NCBI GenBank assembly: GCA_009781175.1
Contig: WQYQ01000007.1
Span: 62,001 to 126,000, forward strand
Length of the DNA: 64,000 bases
Source of the DNA: Betaproteobacteria bacterium
Lineage (GTDB): Bacteria; Pseudomonadota; Gammaproteobacteria; Burkholderiales; Rhodocyclaceae
Reading direction: 5' to 3'
Part shown: piece after piece, positions 26,730-35,394 of the stretch
Layout: each line of letters starts with the position of its first letter
Numbering within the stretch: the first letter of the stretch is position 1
Program-made: the position numbers and the translations under genes
The notes under the pieces: generated by a model
Database searches by the model: none
Told to the model about the DNA's origin: nothing
What the model saw: the letters and a program-made list of their open reading frames with translations, nothing else

Positions 26730-26979
26730 TTCAATTGTTCCTTGGTCACCCCTGCGAAATTCAAAATCGACACAACGCGAGGGAATGTGTCGCTGCGCCG
26801 AGCCATTCCTTGACCCAGCTCTCGCCCATTTTCCTCAAGGACGGCATAAAACCCGCCCTTTGAACAAGGCGCGAAAAAAGCCAGGGCCTTTTCGAGCAAT
26901 CCTGCACAACAGCCAGCGTGTCAAGTCTCACATCATGCCCCGCTGCCACGCACCGGGTCGAACACATCCACCTGCGGGA

Positions 26980-28107
26980 TCAGGCTCGCGGCCCAGCCAA
27001 TTCATAACTGGTGCTGCGCCCACCCGCGCCCGAGCGCAGCAATACACCTAGCGCCACAAGTTCGTTGATGTCGCGCAGCGCGGTATCCGGCGAGCATTTG
27101 GCGAGCGCCGCCCATTTGCTGCTGGTGAGCTTGCCCTCGAAACCATCCAGCAAGCGATTGAGCACTTTCACTTGTCGTTCGTTGAGCGCAGCCCCTTGCA
27201 CGCGTTGCCAGAATCGCGCCTTGCTCAGGACGGCATCCAGTGTGCGGTCAGCATGACGTACGGCTTCATCGAGCATTTGCAGGAACCACAGCAGCCACTC
27301 CGTCACATCCAGCGTGCCCTTTTGCGTGCGTTCCAGGATTTCGTAATAGGCTTTGCGCTCTCGCTGAATCTGCGCCGACAGGCTGTAGAAGCGCTGTGGG
27401 CTGCCGTCCGCGCGCGCCAGAAGCAAGTCGCCAAGGGTGCGGGCGATGCGGCCGTTGCCATCATCGAAGGGATGCAAGGTTACGAACCACAGATGTCCCA
27501 GTCCGGCGCGGATCAGTGCTGGCTCTGCCGTATCGGGGGTGTTTACCCAACTCAGAAAGCGCGCCAGTTCTTCGGGTAAGCGTTCGGCGGGGGGGGCTTC
27601 GTAATGCACTTTCTGCCGACCCATCGGGCCGGAGACCACTTGCATCGGTCCGTGAGCATCATCCCGCCAACTGCCGGTGGTGATTTTGCTCAGGCCGGAA
27701 TAGCCCGTAGGAAAGAGCGCGGCATGCCATCCAAACAAACGCTCGGTCGTGAGCGGCATGGCGCTGTTGGCGGTGGCATCGAGCACCATCTCCACCACCC
27801 CTTCCACATGGCGATCGACCGGCGCCAGAGAGCCGATATCCACCCCGAGACGGCGAGCGATGGAGGAGCGTACCGAAGCGACGTTCAGGTGTTCGCCTTC
27901 GATCTCGCTGGTCTTGAGCACGTCATCCGTCAAGGCGGCCAAGCTGGCCTCCGCGCGCAGGCCTAGGCCCACATCGGCCAGACGCCCCAGAAGCAGACCC
28001 TGCACGCGACTGACCCGCGCCAGCGGCTCGACTAATGCGGCCAGGTCATAGCGCCAATGCGGCCAATCGGGAACCTGCCAGATGTAAAGGTAATCACCGT
28101 CATTCAT
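26980..28107 (-). CDS. Fic family protein with DUF4172 N-terminus and C-terminal winged helix
   Basis: A 375-residue Fic protein. DUF4172-type start (YLYIWQVPDWPHWRYD); class II inhibitory motif TSEIEG (the S/T-xxx-E-G/N type) near residue 85; Fic core HPFDDGNGRIAR intact, so AMP transfer to a protein Ser/Thr/Tyr is plausible; C-terminal helix-turn-helix region (KVLNRLLDGFEGKLTSSKWAALAKCSPDTALRDINEL, in parts) that could bind DNA. ATG 28107 fits relatives; a GTG at 28131 is in frame. Direct repeats TATGCGG upstream may be operators. Target protein is unknown. Confidence 0.9.
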   Translation of the reverse strand: MNDGDYLYIWQVPDWPHWRYDLAALVEPLARVSRVQGLLLGRLADVGLGLRAEASLAALTDDVLKTSEIEGEHLNVASVRSSIARRLGVDIGSLAPVDRHVEGVVEMVLDATANSAMPLTTERLFGWHAALFPTGYSGLSKITTGSWRDDAHGPMQVVSGPMGRQKVHYEAPPAERLPEELARFLSWVNTPDTAEPALIRAGLGHLWFVTLHPFDDGNGRIARTLGDLLLARADGSPQRFYSLSAQIQRERKAYYEILERTQKGTLDVTEWLLWFLQMLDEAVRHADRTLDAVLSKARFWQRVQGAALNERQVKVLNRLLDGFEGKLTSSKWAALAKCSPDTALRDINELVALGVLLRSGAGGRSTSYELAGPRA

Positions 28108-28190
28108 GCGGAGATGATGGGGCAGATTCACCGCATAGGCAATTTATTCTCCGCATAATGTGCAGCACAAAAAGCGCCTGTTCGCCGCAT
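28106..28190 (-). promoter_or_regulatory. Cluster of TATGCGG-like repeats upstream of the Fic gene
   Basis: CCGCAT (minus-strand ATGCGG) occurs at 28131-28136, 28151-28156 and 28185-28190, each in a wider TTC-CCGCATA context, with an inverted copy at 28106-28111 overlapping the start codon. Spacing is 20 and 34 bases. They may bind the Fic protein's own winged helix or another regulator; this is inference. Confidence 0.4.
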
Positions 28191-28237
28191 AAAGGCGACT
28201 GTGCCGTCCAACGCCCAGATGCTGAGCGGACGTATGG

Positions 28238-28279
28238 CGTGGATTGTCCCAAGCTGAAACCTGGGGTTTTTTCACCACG
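28238..28279 (-). repeat. Three-hairpin palindromic repeat, copy D (third hairpin only, reverse orientation)
   Basis: The 42 bases match the reverse complement of the end of copy B (both share CCCAAGCTGAA-CCTGGGG followed by a T-rich then CACG end, and CGTG-AT-G before it). Because it ends in six T residues it would also act as a terminator on the plus strand. It lies in the roughly 240-bp Fic/2Fe-2S protein intergene. Confidence 0.6.
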
Positions 28280-28346
28280 TTTTGCCAAACCGATCCCGAC
28301 ATTAGCCTCACGCGCTATAGTGGCGCGGTTCGGATGAGGCTTGCAC

Positions 28347-28658
28347 ATGACTTACTTTAAACACCACGTTTTCTTCTGTTGCAACCAGCGCGCGGAGGGT
28401 GAAACTTGCTGCGCGAATTACGGCGCGGTTGAAATGCAGACTTACGCGAAGGACCACATCAAGGCGCTCGCACTCAACGGCCCGGGCAAGGTGCGCATCA
28501 ACAAGGCCGGCTGCCTGGAGCGCTGCGACGACGGCCCGGTGCTTGTCGTGTATCCCGAGGCGGTCTGGTACACCTATGTCGATAAGAGCGATATCGATGA
28601 AATCATTGAGCGCCATCTTGTCGGCGGGGAGGTCGTGGAGCGGCTGAGACTCAAATGA
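28347..28658 (+). CDS. Thioredoxin-like [2Fe-2S] ferredoxin
   Basis: A 103-residue protein of the thioredoxin-fold 2Fe-2S family (as in NuoE C-terminal domains and stand-alone Aquifex-type ferredoxins). Cluster ligands are among Cys11/Cys12, Cys21/Cys22, Cys56 and Cys60 (FFCCNQR, ETCCANYG, AGCLERCDDGP), and VVYPEAVWY follows. Cytoplasmic electron carrier of unknown partner. Its stop overlaps the start of the next gene (ATGA), so the two are coupled. Confidence 0.9.
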   Translation: MTYFKHHVFFCCNQRAEGETCCANYGAVEMQTYAKDHIKALALNGPGKVRINKAGCLERCDDGPVLVVYPEAVWYTYVDKSDIDEIIERHLVGGEVVERLRLK

Positions 28659-29299
28659 AGCAGGCGCTTCCGACTGAAAAATTTTTCGTCGACGGCCCTG
28701 TCGGCCCGATCGAGGTGCTCCGCGATACGCCGGTATCCGCGCATGGCCTCGCCATCGTCACGCATCCGCATCCCTTGTTTGGCGGCGCGAATACGAACAA
28801 GGTCACGCACACGCTTGCGCGCACGCTGCGCGATCTCGGCTATTGCACACTGCGGCCGAATTTCCGCGGCGTCGGCGGTACGGCCGGCGCGCACGATAAT
28901 GGGCTGGGCGAGACGGACGATGTATTGGCTCTGATCGACTGGGCGCAAAACCAGTTCGGCAACGGACCGCTCGTGCTTGCCGGTTTTTCCTTCGGCGCTT
29001 TCGTTCAGACACGCGTCGCGAAATGGCTCGCGCAGGCAGGCAGGCCGGTCAAACGGCTGATCCTCGTCGGAACCGCTTCGGGCTTTATCGATGGCGCGCG
29101 CCGCTATGACACCGAAGCCGTCACGCCCGACACGATTGTGATCCACGGCAGCGCCGACGAAACCGTGCCGCTGGCCAATGTGCTGGCCTGGGCCGAACCG
29201 CTCGAAGTGCCGATCGTTGTCGTTCCGGGCGCCGACCACTTTTTCCACGCCCGCCTGCATATTCTGCGCGGCATCATCGAACGCGCGTGGCGGGAGTAA
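28655..29299 (+). CDS. Alpha/beta hydrolase (dienelactone-hydrolase-like)
   Basis: A 214-residue alpha/beta hydrolase of the CC_3042-like group: ATHPHPLFGG-type oxyanion loop (VTHPHPLFGGANTNKV), nucleophile elbow GFSFGA (Ser about residue 111), Asp in HGSADETVP and His in PGADHFFH. The whole triad is present. It is translationally coupled to the 2Fe-2S protein; the pair is common in Betaproteobacteria, but the substrate is unknown. Confidence 0.88.
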   Translation: MKQALPTEKFFVDGPVGPIEVLRDTPVSAHGLAIVTHPHPLFGGANTNKVTHTLARTLRDLGYCTLRPNFRGVGGTAGAHDNGLGETDDVLALIDWAQNQFGNGPLVLAGFSFGAFVQTRVAKWLAQAGRPVKRLILVGTASGFIDGARRYDTEAVTPDTIVIHGSADETVPLANVLAWAEPLEVPIVVVPGADHFFHARLHILRGIIERAWRE

Positions 29300-29330
29300 G
29301 CTCGCAGAATTCGTTTACCGGAGATCGATC

Positions 29331-29939
29331 ATGCAACTCATCGGTTCATCAACCAGCCCATTCACTCGCAAAATCCGAGTTCTGCTGCTGGAGAAAAATC
29401 TCCCGCACGAATTGCTTATCGATGTTCCGACCGAGCCGGACACGCGCGTGCCCGAATACAACCCGCTCGGCAAAGTTCCGGCGTTGATTACCGACGCAGG
29501 CGACATCTTTTTCGATTCCCCCGTGATTGCCGGCTATCTCGAAACACTCGGCGCCGCGCCTGCCTTCATACCCGCTGATCCGCTCGCCGCCGTGCGGGTC
29601 CGGCAGATCGAAGCGCTGGCCGATGGCGTCACCGACGCGGCGGTGCTTGTGCGTTACGAGTCGCAACGCCCGCCGCAGCAGCAAAGCCTGGCCTGGAGCC
29701 AGCGCCAATGGGCCAAAGTCGAGCGCGGCATCGGCGAGCTGGATCGGATCGCGGCGGGGCGCGAATGGTTTTGCGGCGACGCAATGAGCCTGGCCGACAT
29801 CGCGGTTGCCTGCATGTACGCGTGGATGGACCTCCGCTATCCCCACTACGCCATCGGCCCAAAGCACCCAAGCCTCGAACAGTGGGTCGCTCCGCTGCTG
29901 GCACGGCCGAGTTTCACCCAGACCGAACCGCAGAGCTGA
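29331..29939 (+). CDS. Glutathione S-transferase family protein
   Basis: A 202-residue GST: thioredoxin-like N-terminal domain (MQLIGSSTSPFTRKIRVLLLEK, with Ser at the position of the active-site residue; YNPLGKVPALI with the conserved cis-proline; DSPVIAGYLE), and an all-helical C-terminal domain (SLADIAVACMYAWMDLR). The start follows GGAG. Detoxification or reductase activity is inferred. It overlaps the convergent truC gene by 26 bases. Confidence 0.9.
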   Translation: MQLIGSSTSPFTRKIRVLLLEKNLPHELLIDVPTEPDTRVPEYNPLGKVPALITDAGDIFFDSPVIAGYLETLGAAPAFIPADPLAAVRVRQIEALADGVTDAAVLVRYESQRPPQQQSLAWSQRQWAKVERGIGELDRIAAGREWFCGDAMSLADIAVACMYAWMDLRYPHYAIGPKHPSLEQWVAPLLARPSFTQTEPQS

Positions 29940-30681
29940 GTTTGTTGTCTGCCGTAAATGCGGCTAATTTTTCAGCCCAGCCCAGGGCCGCGACAACCTG
30001 GGCAAAATCCGCCGCAAGCGGCCCATGGATGTCGAGCGCCGCGCCATTAACCGGATGTTGGCACTGCAAACGCCAGCTCGCCAGGAACAGCCGGCCCACG
30101 CCGAAACGCTCGGCGAACATCCGGTTATGGCGGCCTTTGCCGTAGGTCGCATCGCCGATGACCGGGTGTGCGATGTGCTTCAAATGGCGTCGGATCTGGT
30201 GCCGCCGCCCGGTTTCGGGAAACAGCGCAAGCAGCGCATAACGGCTGCTCGGATAACGGTCGACACAGATCGGAAGCTCAACCTCACCGAGTGTGCGCCA
30301 AGCCGTGCGCGCGGGCTGCGCCGCGCTTGCCGCAGCGGCCGGCAGTTCATATTCGTCGCGCACAATAGGCAAGGCGTGATCGATCACGCCGGATGCCGCG
30401 GGCCAGCCACGCACGATCGCAAGATAGGTTTTGCGCACAGCTTGCGACTCGAATTGCGCGGCCATCGCGGCCGCTACGCTCTTTTCGAACGCAAACAGTA
30501 AAACCCCGGAAGTGCCCTTGTCGAGCCGATGCACCGGCTGCACCCGGCGGCCGAGCTGATCGCGCAGCAACTGCACGGCAAAGCGGGTTTCGTGGCGATC
30601 GAGCACCGAGCGGTGCACCAGCAAACCCGCCGGCTTGTGGATCGCAACGAGCGTTTCGTCCTGATAAAGAATTTCCAGCAC
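29914..30681 (-). CDS. truC: RluA-family pseudouridine synthase, TruC-like
   Basis: A 255-residue enzyme. The catalytic motif HRLDKGTSGVLLFA contains the aspartate attacking the uridine; ETGRRHQIRRHLKHIAHPVIGD and the TruC-type YGKGRHNRMF follow. No S4 domain, which matches TruC (tRNA Psi65) rather than RluC/D. Overlaps the convergent GST gene. Substrate assignment rests on subfamily resemblance. Confidence 0.87.
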   Translation of the reverse strand: MLEILYQDETLVAIHKPAGLLVHRSVLDRHETRFAVQLLRDQLGRRVQPVHRLDKGTSGVLLFAFEKSVAAAMAAQFESQAVRKTYLAIVRGWPAASGVIDHALPIVRDEYELPAAAASAAQPARTAWRTLGEVELPICVDRYPSSRYALLALFPETGRRHQIRRHLKHIAHPVIGDATYGKGRHNRMFAERFGVGRLFLASWRLQCQHPVNGAALDIHGPLAADFAQVVAALGWAEKLAAFTADNKLSSAVRSG

Positions 30682-30690
30682 GCGCCAAAC

Positions 30691-31653
30691 TCAGCGCATC
30701 GGGGCGTTCAGCGTAACCAGCAATTGATGCGCCTCGCCGCCCACGCTGCGCAGCACGCTTTCGCGCGCCAGCCGTTCGAGCGGCGCACGCGCTTCTTCGA
30801 GAATCTGCGAGCGCACGCTCGGGAAGCGGCCCGCGATCTGCGCCAGCGCCAGCACCGCCTTGGCGCGGTCGGCATGGCTCGGCAGGTTCAACTGGTCGGC
30901 CAGACTGTGCGCCAGCGCGGACGCCACGCCGGGGTCCTCCACCCTGCTCATGAAGCTCAAGGCGAAACGCCCGACCGCATCGCGCACCCCCGGGTCCGGG
31001 TCGACCAGGCGCGGACTCACATCGAACAAGGAAGACTCCGGGTCGCCCGCCCAGGCGAGCAGATTGGCCGCATCCTGCCGGTCGAGGTGATTCGGGTCCT
31101 GCACGATGGCCACGAGATTCGCGCGGTTGCCCATGCAAAGCTCGCGCAACTGCGCGTCGTAGGCACGCAACTCCGGATCGTCGGCCACCAACACTCCCGA
31201 TGGCGTAATTTTTTCGCCCGAGCTGAAACCTTCGGCGGAAATTTCCTGGGTGCGGTATTCACGCCGCGCGAGCAGCTTGCGCGCCTCGGGCGGCACCCGT
31301 GCCGCCGCCGCGGGCCCCGGCGCGACTTGGAAAACGAAACGCGCGTTTGCGTCTTCAACGATGTCGGCGACGAAATGCACCTCATTGCCTTCGACGGCGC
31401 CGCTGCAATTCACCGAAGCCAGCGGCAGCGTGCGCAAATGCTCGCACCAGCGCGCCACCTCCTTTTCCTTCTCCTTCATTTCATCGCCGACCGTGAACGG
31501 CAGTTGGGCTATTACCTGGGCGCGTGTCAAACGCTTCAGGCCAATGATTTCAGGTTCGCCCCAAATCAGCTTCTGTTGCGAGGAAGCCGCCAGCGCGGCA
31601 AACGGCAGGCAGGCGAGGAGAAACGCAAAACGCAATGGAGTAGAGGAACGCAT
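30691..31653 (-). CDS. Exported protein with POTRA-like N-terminus and HEAT-like repeats
   Basis: A 320-residue protein starting with a signal peptide (MRSSTPLRFAFLLACLPFAALA). Residues 25-100 resemble a POTRA domain (IIGLKRLTRAQVIAQLPFTVGDEM, in parts, and VEGNEVHFVADIVED). The C-terminal half has helical HEAT-like repeats (ANLLAWAGDPE, LVDPDPGVRDAVGRFALSFM, AVLALAQIAGRF). No known family is recognised. A periplasmic scaffold role is possible. It ends nine bases from truC on the same strand. Confidence 0.6.
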   Translation of the reverse strand: MRSSTPLRFAFLLACLPFAALAASSQQKLIWGEPEIIGLKRLTRAQVIAQLPFTVGDEMKEKEKEVARWCEHLRTLPLASVNCSGAVEGNEVHFVADIVEDANARFVFQVAPGPAAAARVPPEARKLLARREYRTQEISAEGFSSGEKITPSGVLVADDPELRAYDAQLRELCMGNRANLVAIVQDPNHLDRQDAANLLAWAGDPESSLFDVSPRLVDPDPGVRDAVGRFALSFMSRVEDPGVASALAHSLADQLNLPSHADRAKAVLALAQIAGRFPSVRSQILEEARAPLERLARESVLRSVGGEAHQLLVTLNAPMR

Positions 31654-31867
31654 GGCGTATCGAATCGAAAAAGATGCGTGATTCTCCCCCGCCATTGGCC
31701 ACCTCTCAAGCTTTCGGCTCCCGTTCAGGCAAATCGAAGCCGCTAGTTGCGGGAAGCGCGACGGCAGCAGCGAATTACAATCTCCGACACAATCGTGGGA
31801 ACAAGCGGGAATTTTTCAAGCGTTTGCCGTGTCGATGCCAAACCAAACCGCTTTTGGGAGATAAGAC

Positions 31868-32749
31868 GTGTCACAAATCGAAAACATCCAAAACGAATTC
31901 AACAGCCTGACCTCACCCTGCGTAACCGATCGCCGCAGTTTTCTGGCCGGCATGGTTGCAAGCGGCTTCGCGCTTGCGGTTCAGCCGGTTACGGCCGAAA
32001 CCGTGATCAAGACAGATGCGGCCGGATTGGTTAGCGGCCCGGTCGAAATCCCCGCAAAAGACATCAATATCCCCGCCTACCGTGCCATGCCTGCCGGCGC
32101 GGGGCCCTTCCCGATCGTTATCGTGGTACAGGAAATTTTTGGCGTGCACGAATGGATTCAGGACATCTGCCGCCGCCTTGCCCATCTCGGCTATCTTGCC
32201 GTGGCGCCCGCGCTTTATGCACGCCAGGGCGACCCTGCCAAAGAGGCATCGATTCCCGACATTCTGAAGAACATCGTCGCCTATGTGCCCGACGAACAGG
32301 TTCTCAGCGACCTCGACGCAACGGCCAAATGGGCCGCGCAAAACGGCGGTGACGGCAAGCGGCTCGGAATGACCGGCTTCTGCTGGGGCGGACGCATCAC
32401 CTGGTTGTACGCCGCGCGCAACCCCAAGCTGCGCGCGGCCGTCGCCTGGTATGGCCAACTCGTCGGAACACCGAACGCCATGATCGAAACCTTCCCCGTC
32501 GACAATGCCGCCAACCTGCTGGCGCCCGTGCTTGGGCTATATGGCGGACAGGACACCGGCATCAGCCTCGAATCGGTGGAGAAGATGCGCGAGGCGCTCA
32601 AGTCGGCGAAGGCGAGGAGCGAAATCATCGTCTATCCCGACGCGGGGCATGGTTTCCTTGCCGACTACCGGCCTAGCTACAACCCCGAGGCAGCCGCGGA
32701 TGCCTGGAAACGTCTGCTTGCGTGGTTCAAGGAGCATGGCGTCTACTAA
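31868..32749 (+). CDS. Dienelactone hydrolase family protein with Tat signal
   Basis: A 293-residue alpha/beta hydrolase. A twin-arginine motif DRRSFLAG (residues 21-28) precedes a hydrophobic stretch ending near VTAE, so the enzyme is exported folded. Nucleophile Cys in GFCWGG, Asp in YGGQDTGIS and His in DAGHGFLAD form the dienelactone-hydrolase triad. Classic family members open dienelactones in chlorocatechol degradation, but exported paralogues have broader or unknown substrates. No pathway neighbours are present. Confidence 0.9.
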   Translation: MSQIENIQNEFNSLTSPCVTDRRSFLAGMVASGFALAVQPVTAETVIKTDAAGLVSGPVEIPAKDINIPAYRAMPAGAGPFPIVIVVQEIFGVHEWIQDICRRLAHLGYLAVAPALYARQGDPAKEASIPDILKNIVAYVPDEQVLSDLDATAKWAAQNGGDGKRLGMTGFCWGGRITWLYAARNPKLRAAVAWYGQLVGTPNAMIETFPVDNAANLLAPVLGLYGGQDTGISLESVEKMREALKSAKARSEIIVYPDAGHGFLADYRPSYNPEAAADAWKRLLAWFKEHGVY

Positions 32750-32815
32750 ATCATAGCGCATGGCTTCGCCTCAAAGGCTATGGTGCACGCCATATCTTTG
32801 GGGCGTAATGCCCGC

Positions 32816-33475
32816 CTATTGGTCTTCCGCCGCGATCTTGCGCAACGCTTCTTCGAACACTTCTGCGGGCTGCCCGCCCGAGATCAGGTGGCGATTGTTC
32901 ACGATGACCGCCGGCACGGAATGAATGCCGGCATTGGTATAGAAATGCTCGCACTGGCGCGTCTCGACGGAATAAGCTTCGCTGGCGAGAATCTGAGCCG
33001 CCTGCCCGGCGTCGAGCCCGCATGCCTGCGCCAATTGCACCAGTAGCCTGCGGTCCGAGGGGTTGAGTCCATCAGTGAAATAGGCTTTGAACAGCGCTTT
33101 TTTGAGCGCCCGCTGTTTTGCGAGATCCTGCAATTCCGCCCAATGCAGCAAGCGATGCGCATCGAAGGTGTTCCACACGCGCTCGCGCCGCTGCATATCG
33201 AAAACGAAACCGACAGACTCGCCGCGTTTGCGGATCACCTCGCCGCTGGCTTGCGCCTGAGCCGCGCTGATGCGGTATTTCTGCGTCAGATGCTCGATCG
33301 CATCCTGCCCTTCCACCGGCATCTCCGGGTTCAGTTCGAACGGCTGAAAATGCAGCTCGGCCTCGATCTGCGGCGCGAGACGGGTAAGCGCCGCTTCAAG
33401 CGCGCCCAAGCCGATCGCGCACCATGGGCAAGAGACGTCGGAAACGAAATCGATTCGTAAGGTAGTGGTATTCAT
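32816..33475 (-). CDS. DsbA-family oxidoreductase, FrnE/2-hydroxychromene-isomerase-like
   Basis: A 219-residue thioredoxin-fold protein with an inserted helical domain, active-site Cys16-Pro-Trp-Cys19, and the cis-proline loop SVPAVIVNNRHLISGGQP. No signal peptide, so it is cytoplasmic, matching the FrnE group linked to polyketide and oxidative-stress functions. Oriented like the downstream hemW gene but with its own leader region. Confidence 0.9.
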   Translation of the reverse strand: MNTTTLRIDFVSDVSCPWCAIGLGALEAALTRLAPQIEAELHFQPFELNPEMPVEGQDAIEHLTQKYRISAAQAQASGEVIRKRGESVGFVFDMQRRERVWNTFDAHRLLHWAELQDLAKQRALKKALFKAYFTDGLNPSDRRLLVQLAQACGLDAGQAAQILASEAYSVETRQCEHFYTNAGIHSVPAVIVNNRHLISGGQPAEVFEEALRKIAAEDQ

Positions 33476-33505
33476 CTTGTTATTGTATGGCGGATACGCG
33501 AGATT

Positions 33506-34726
33506 TCACGCTTCCTGCTCGTCGAGAAACCGTTCGAGCAAGTTGTTGAGAAAGCGCTGCCCCTTGAGGGTTGGGCACAGCATTTGCGCGTCGGCCTCCA
33601 GCAAACCCGCCTGGCGCGCCTCGACCAGCTGTGTTTCGATCGCGACCAGCGACAGGCCCGTGCGCTCGGCAAACAGCGCCGCCGGAACGCCTTCGGTAAG
33701 CCGCAGCGCATTCATCATGAATTCGAACGGCAACGCTGCATTGGCGATTTCGTGGCGCTCCTGCACAAAGTCGCCGTGTCCAGCCCCCGCGAGATAGGCC
33801 GCCGGATGTTTATGCCGCATTTCACGCCAGATGCCCGCGTGCGAGGAGAGCTTGCTGTGCGCGCCTGCGCCGACGCCGAGGTAATCGCCGAAGCGCCAGT
33901 AATTGAGGTTATGGCTGCAACGATGGCCCGGCCGCGCGAAAGCCGAGGTTTCGTAGTGCTGATAGCCCGCCGCGGCCAAGTACGCCTCGATCGCCTCTTG
34001 CATGTCGGCGGCATGATCGTCGTCGGGCAAGCCGCTTGGCGGATGCGCGCCGAAAGCGGTGTTCGGCTCCATCGTCAAGTGGTAGCACGACAGATGCGGC
34101 GGCGCGAATTCAAGCGCGGTTTCGATATCCTGCAATGCGCCGTCGAGCGTCTGGCCGGGCAAGGCGTACATCAAATCGAAATTGAACGTTGCGAAATGCC
34201 GGTGTGCTAATTCCGCCGCACGACGCGCCTCGGCCGCGCCATGAATCCGCCCGATGCGTTGCAGCATGACGTCATCAAAACTCTGGATGCCGAGCGAAAG
34301 CCGCGTCACGCCCGCCGCGCGGAACTCCGCGAAGTGATCGGCCTCAAGCGTACCGGGGTTCGCTTCGAGCGTGATTTCGCAATCGGCCGCCAATGGCAGA
34401 AGCATGCGCGCGCCGCTCAGCAAACGCTCAAGCCCGGCGGGAGAAATCAGGCTTGGTGTGCCGCCGCCGATGAAGATCGAATGCACGCGCCGCCCCCACA
34501 CCTGCGGCAGCGCCGCTTCGATGTCGGCCAATAGCGCATTCAAATAAGCCGCTTCGGGAATCCCTTCTGCGCGCACGGCATGCGAGTTGAAATCGCAGTA
34601 AGGGCATTTGCGCACGCACCACGGGAAATGAATGTACAGCACCAACTGCGGCGGCGCGGCCAGCGCCGCGCGCAACTGCGGGGCGACAGGCCGCACGGCA
34701 AGCGGGATGATTCTGCGTTTGCTCAT
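33506..34726 (-). CDS. hemW: Radical SAM heme chaperone HemW
   Basis: A 406-residue radical SAM protein. The motif Cys37-x3-Cys41-x2-Cys44 (CVRKCPYC) is followed by DFNSHA and the HemW-specific IFIGGGTPSL, EANPGTLE, RLSLGIQSF and GRIHGAAEARRA. HemW, once annotated as an oxygen-independent coproporphyrinogen oxidase, inserts heme into target proteins. ATG 34726 is the natural start. It forms part of the cluster kinase-PP2C-rph-rdgB-hemW on the minus strand, 23 bases after rdgB. Confidence 0.93.
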   Translation of the reverse strand: MSKRRIIPLAVRPVAPQLRAALAAPPQLVLYIHFPWCVRKCPYCDFNSHAVRAEGIPEAAYLNALLADIEAALPQVWGRRVHSIFIGGGTPSLISPAGLERLLSGARMLLPLAADCEITLEANPGTLEADHFAEFRAAGVTRLSLGIQSFDDVMLQRIGRIHGAAEARRAAELAHRHFATFNFDLMYALPGQTLDGALQDIETALEFAPPHLSCYHLTMEPNTAFGAHPPSGLPDDDHAADMQEAIEAYLAAAGYQHYETSAFARPGHRCSHNLNYWRFGDYLGVGAGAHSKLSSHAGIWREMRHKHPAAYLAGAGHGDFVQERHEIANAALPFEFMMNALRLTEGVPAALFAERTGLSLVAIETQLVEARQAGLLEADAQMLCPTLKGQRFLNNLLERFLDEQEA

Positions 34727-34749
34727 CGGCCATCGTCCTACGCGATTCT

Positions 34750-35331
34750 TTAGCGCAAGCGCTCGCGCAGATGGCGCAACGCGGCACCGCGGTGCGAAAG
34801 CGTGTTCTTGAGCTGCGCGTCGAGTTCCGCCGCCGTCTGGCCAAGCTCGGGAATGAGGAAGTGGGGATCGTAGCCAAAGCCGTTCGCGCCGCGCGGGGTA
34901 TCGATGATCTCGCCGAACCATTCGCCGTCAGTGATGATCGGTTGGGGATCTTCCGCATGCCGCACGAGCGCAAGCACGCAGACATAGTGCGCGCGCCGGT
35001 TCGTTTCGCCCGCGAGTTTTTCGATCAGCAGCGCATTGTTGCGCTGATCCGATTTCGGCTCGCCCGCGAAGCGCGCGGAATAAACACCCGGCGCGCCGGC
35101 CAGTGCGTCGACGCACAGCCCGGAATCGTCGGCCAAAGCCGGCAGGCCCGTCACTTGCGCGCAATGGCGCGCTTTCGCCAGCGCGTTCTCGACGAAGGTG
35201 ACATGCGGCTCTTCGGCCTCGGGAACATTCAGTGCGGCTTGCGGAATGACTTCGATGCCGAGCGGCGCGAGCAGCGCAGCGAATTCGCGCAGTTTGCCGG
35301 CGTTGTTGGAGGCGAGAACGAGTTTGTCCAT
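34750..35331 (-). CDS. rdgB: RdgB/HAM1 non-canonical purine NTP pyrophosphatase
   Basis: A 193-residue house-cleaning enzyme hydrolysing dITP, ITP and XTP to monophosphates. Family motifs: LASNNAGKLREFAALL at the N-terminus, LPALADDSGLCVDAL, GVYSARFAG and the C-terminal FGYDPHFLIPELGQTAAEL (in parts). Sits between rph and hemW, a frequent linkage in Proteobacteria. Confidence 0.95.
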   Translation of the reverse strand: MDKLVLASNNAGKLREFAALLAPLGIEVIPQAALNVPEAEEPHVTFVENALAKARHCAQVTGLPALADDSGLCVDALAGAPGVYSARFAGEPKSDQRNNALLIEKLAGETNRRAHYVCVLALVRHAEDPQPIITDGEWFGEIIDTPRGANGFGYDPHFLIPELGQTAAELDAQLKNTLSHRGAALRHLRERLR

Positions 35332-35394
35332 GACAGGCTTATCCTTAAAAGCACGCGGCCGCGCGAGACGGCGCGGCCGGCGGAAATACGGCGG

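Noticed and set aside
26761-26967. 68-codon minus-strand open frame between the secreted protein and Fic genes
   Set aside because: No ribosome-binding site or family resemblance; I could not separate it from chance or a decayed mobile-element fragment.
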